From the NCBI GenBank assembly GCA_902766515.1, contig CACXEB010000071.1, positions 1 through 7,298 on the forward strand: a stretch of 7,298 nucleotides of DNA, given 5' to 3'. A program made the position numbers and the translations under genes. Positions 7,075 through 7,298 of this stretch are shown here, in pieces. The number at the start of each line of letters is the position of its first letter. Within the stretch, counting starts at the first letter, position 1. The DNA comes from an uncultured Eubacteriales bacterium (GTDB lineage: Bacteria; Bacillota_A; Clostridia; Christensenellales; Aristaeellaceae). Under the pieces are notes generated by a model that was given only the letters and a program-made list of their open reading frames with translations, searched no databases and was not told the DNA's origin.

Positions 7075-7128
7075 TTTGTCTTTCCTTTTCTATTATTTTT
7101 ATCTGATTGTCGCTTAAACCATTCTAAC
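7075..7128 (-). promoter_or_regulatory. AT-rich leader of the peptidase operon, probable promoter region
   Basis: The 54 bp between the upstream terminator and the first peptidase ATG are AT-rich on both strands, unlike the coding DNA around them. The ribosome site AAGGAAA is at 7083-7089, 8 nt before the ATG. Since the terminator closes the preceding gene, a promoter is expected here. A possible -35 box TTGTTA (7130-7125) overlaps the terminator's U tract, but no good -10 box sits at 16-18 bp. The stretch AGATAAAAATAAT (about 7092-7104) could supply a weak one. The boxes are unresolved. Confidence 0.35.
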
Positions 7129-7162
7129 AAAAAAACTCCGGCAGGGCAAAGCTTGCCGGAGT
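7129..7162 (-). terminator. Rho-independent terminator of the upstream gene
   Basis: On the minus strand ACTCCGGCA (7162-7154) pairs perfectly with TGCCGGAGT (7143-7135), giving a 9-bp stem around a 10-nt loop, followed at once by a run of seven T (7135-7129, sharing the last base of the stem). It begins 12 nt after the stop codon of the partial gene. The plus strand has no T run after the stem, so it acts in the minus direction only. It separates that gene from the peptidase operon. Confidence 0.92.
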
Positions 7163-7174
7163 CATGGCGCTGTT

Positions 7175-7298
7175 TTACTCGATCGTCAGGTAGGACAGGA
7201 TGTCCAGGGTATCCAGCAGGTCGTTGCCGGGATCGCCGGAGCCGCCGAATTCAGTGATCACATAGTGATCCTTGGCAATCGTCAGCAGCAGGGTGTCC
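7175..7298 (-). CDS. C-terminal end of an unrecognised protein (runs off the right edge)
   Basis: The minus strand gives 40 sense codons in one open frame ending in TAA at 7177-7175, twelve nt before a strong terminator. The tail contains AKDHYVITEFGGSGDPGND followed by LLDTLDILSYLTIE. It is acidic, with a Gly/Asp-rich turn between two hydrophobic strand-like stretches. Codon use resembles the neighbouring genes and the position before a terminator supports a real gene end. I cannot assign a family from so short a tail. Secretion or relation to the peptidases cannot be judged because the N-terminus is outside the window. Confidence 0.7.
   Translation of the reverse strand, partial: DTLLLTIAKDHYVITEFGGSGDPGNDLLDTLDILSYLTIE

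Noticed and set aside
1..7298. CRISPR arrays, insertion sequences, tRNA or rRNA genes, riboswitches
   Set aside because: I looked for direct repeats with spacers, transposase motifs, terminal inverted repeats and structured RNA leaders and saw none. Nearly the whole window is explained by five minus-strand genes.

Overview
This 7.3-kb window looks like chromosomal DNA from an anaerobic Gram-positive bacterium of the Clostridia type. It is fairly GC-rich by eye. It has strong GGAG-type ribosome sites, an intrinsic terminator with a U tract, a lipoprotein lipobox, and secreted clostripain-family (C11) proteins of the kind common in gut and rumen Firmicutes. I cannot name the genus. Every gene I can support is on the minus strand, so transcription runs from high to low coordinates.

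Layout in transcription order: (1) 7298-7175, the last 40 codons of an unrecognised protein, closed by a clean rho-independent terminator (7129-7162). (2) An AT-rich leader (7075-7128), then a probable three-gene operon. It holds a secreted C11-family peptidase of 769 aa (7074-4765), a secreted 359-aa protein of unknown function (4742-3663, probable GTG start), and a 1063-aa C11-family peptidase with a lipoprotein signal (3659-468). The gaps are about 22 and 3 nt, and the ribosome site of the third gene overlaps the end of the second. (3) A 100-bp intergenic region with a near-consensus sigma-A promoter (TTGACG, 18 bp, TATAAT), driving the 5' part of a class II fructose-bisphosphate aldolase gene (367 to 1), which runs off the left edge.

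The main interest is the peptidase operon. The two C11 proteins are paralogues along most of their length: catalytic domain, a middle region, and C-terminal beta-rich (Ig-like) modules. They differ in three ways: predicted location (soluble versus lipid-anchored), the residues beside the catalytic Cys (FDAC versus FNSC), and the number of C-terminal modules (three versus one). The small middle gene has no peptidase motif but carries a module resembling those at the ends of its neighbours. I infer an extracellular or cell-surface proteolytic set with a dedicated partner protein. The substrates are unknown, and no such system is proven here.
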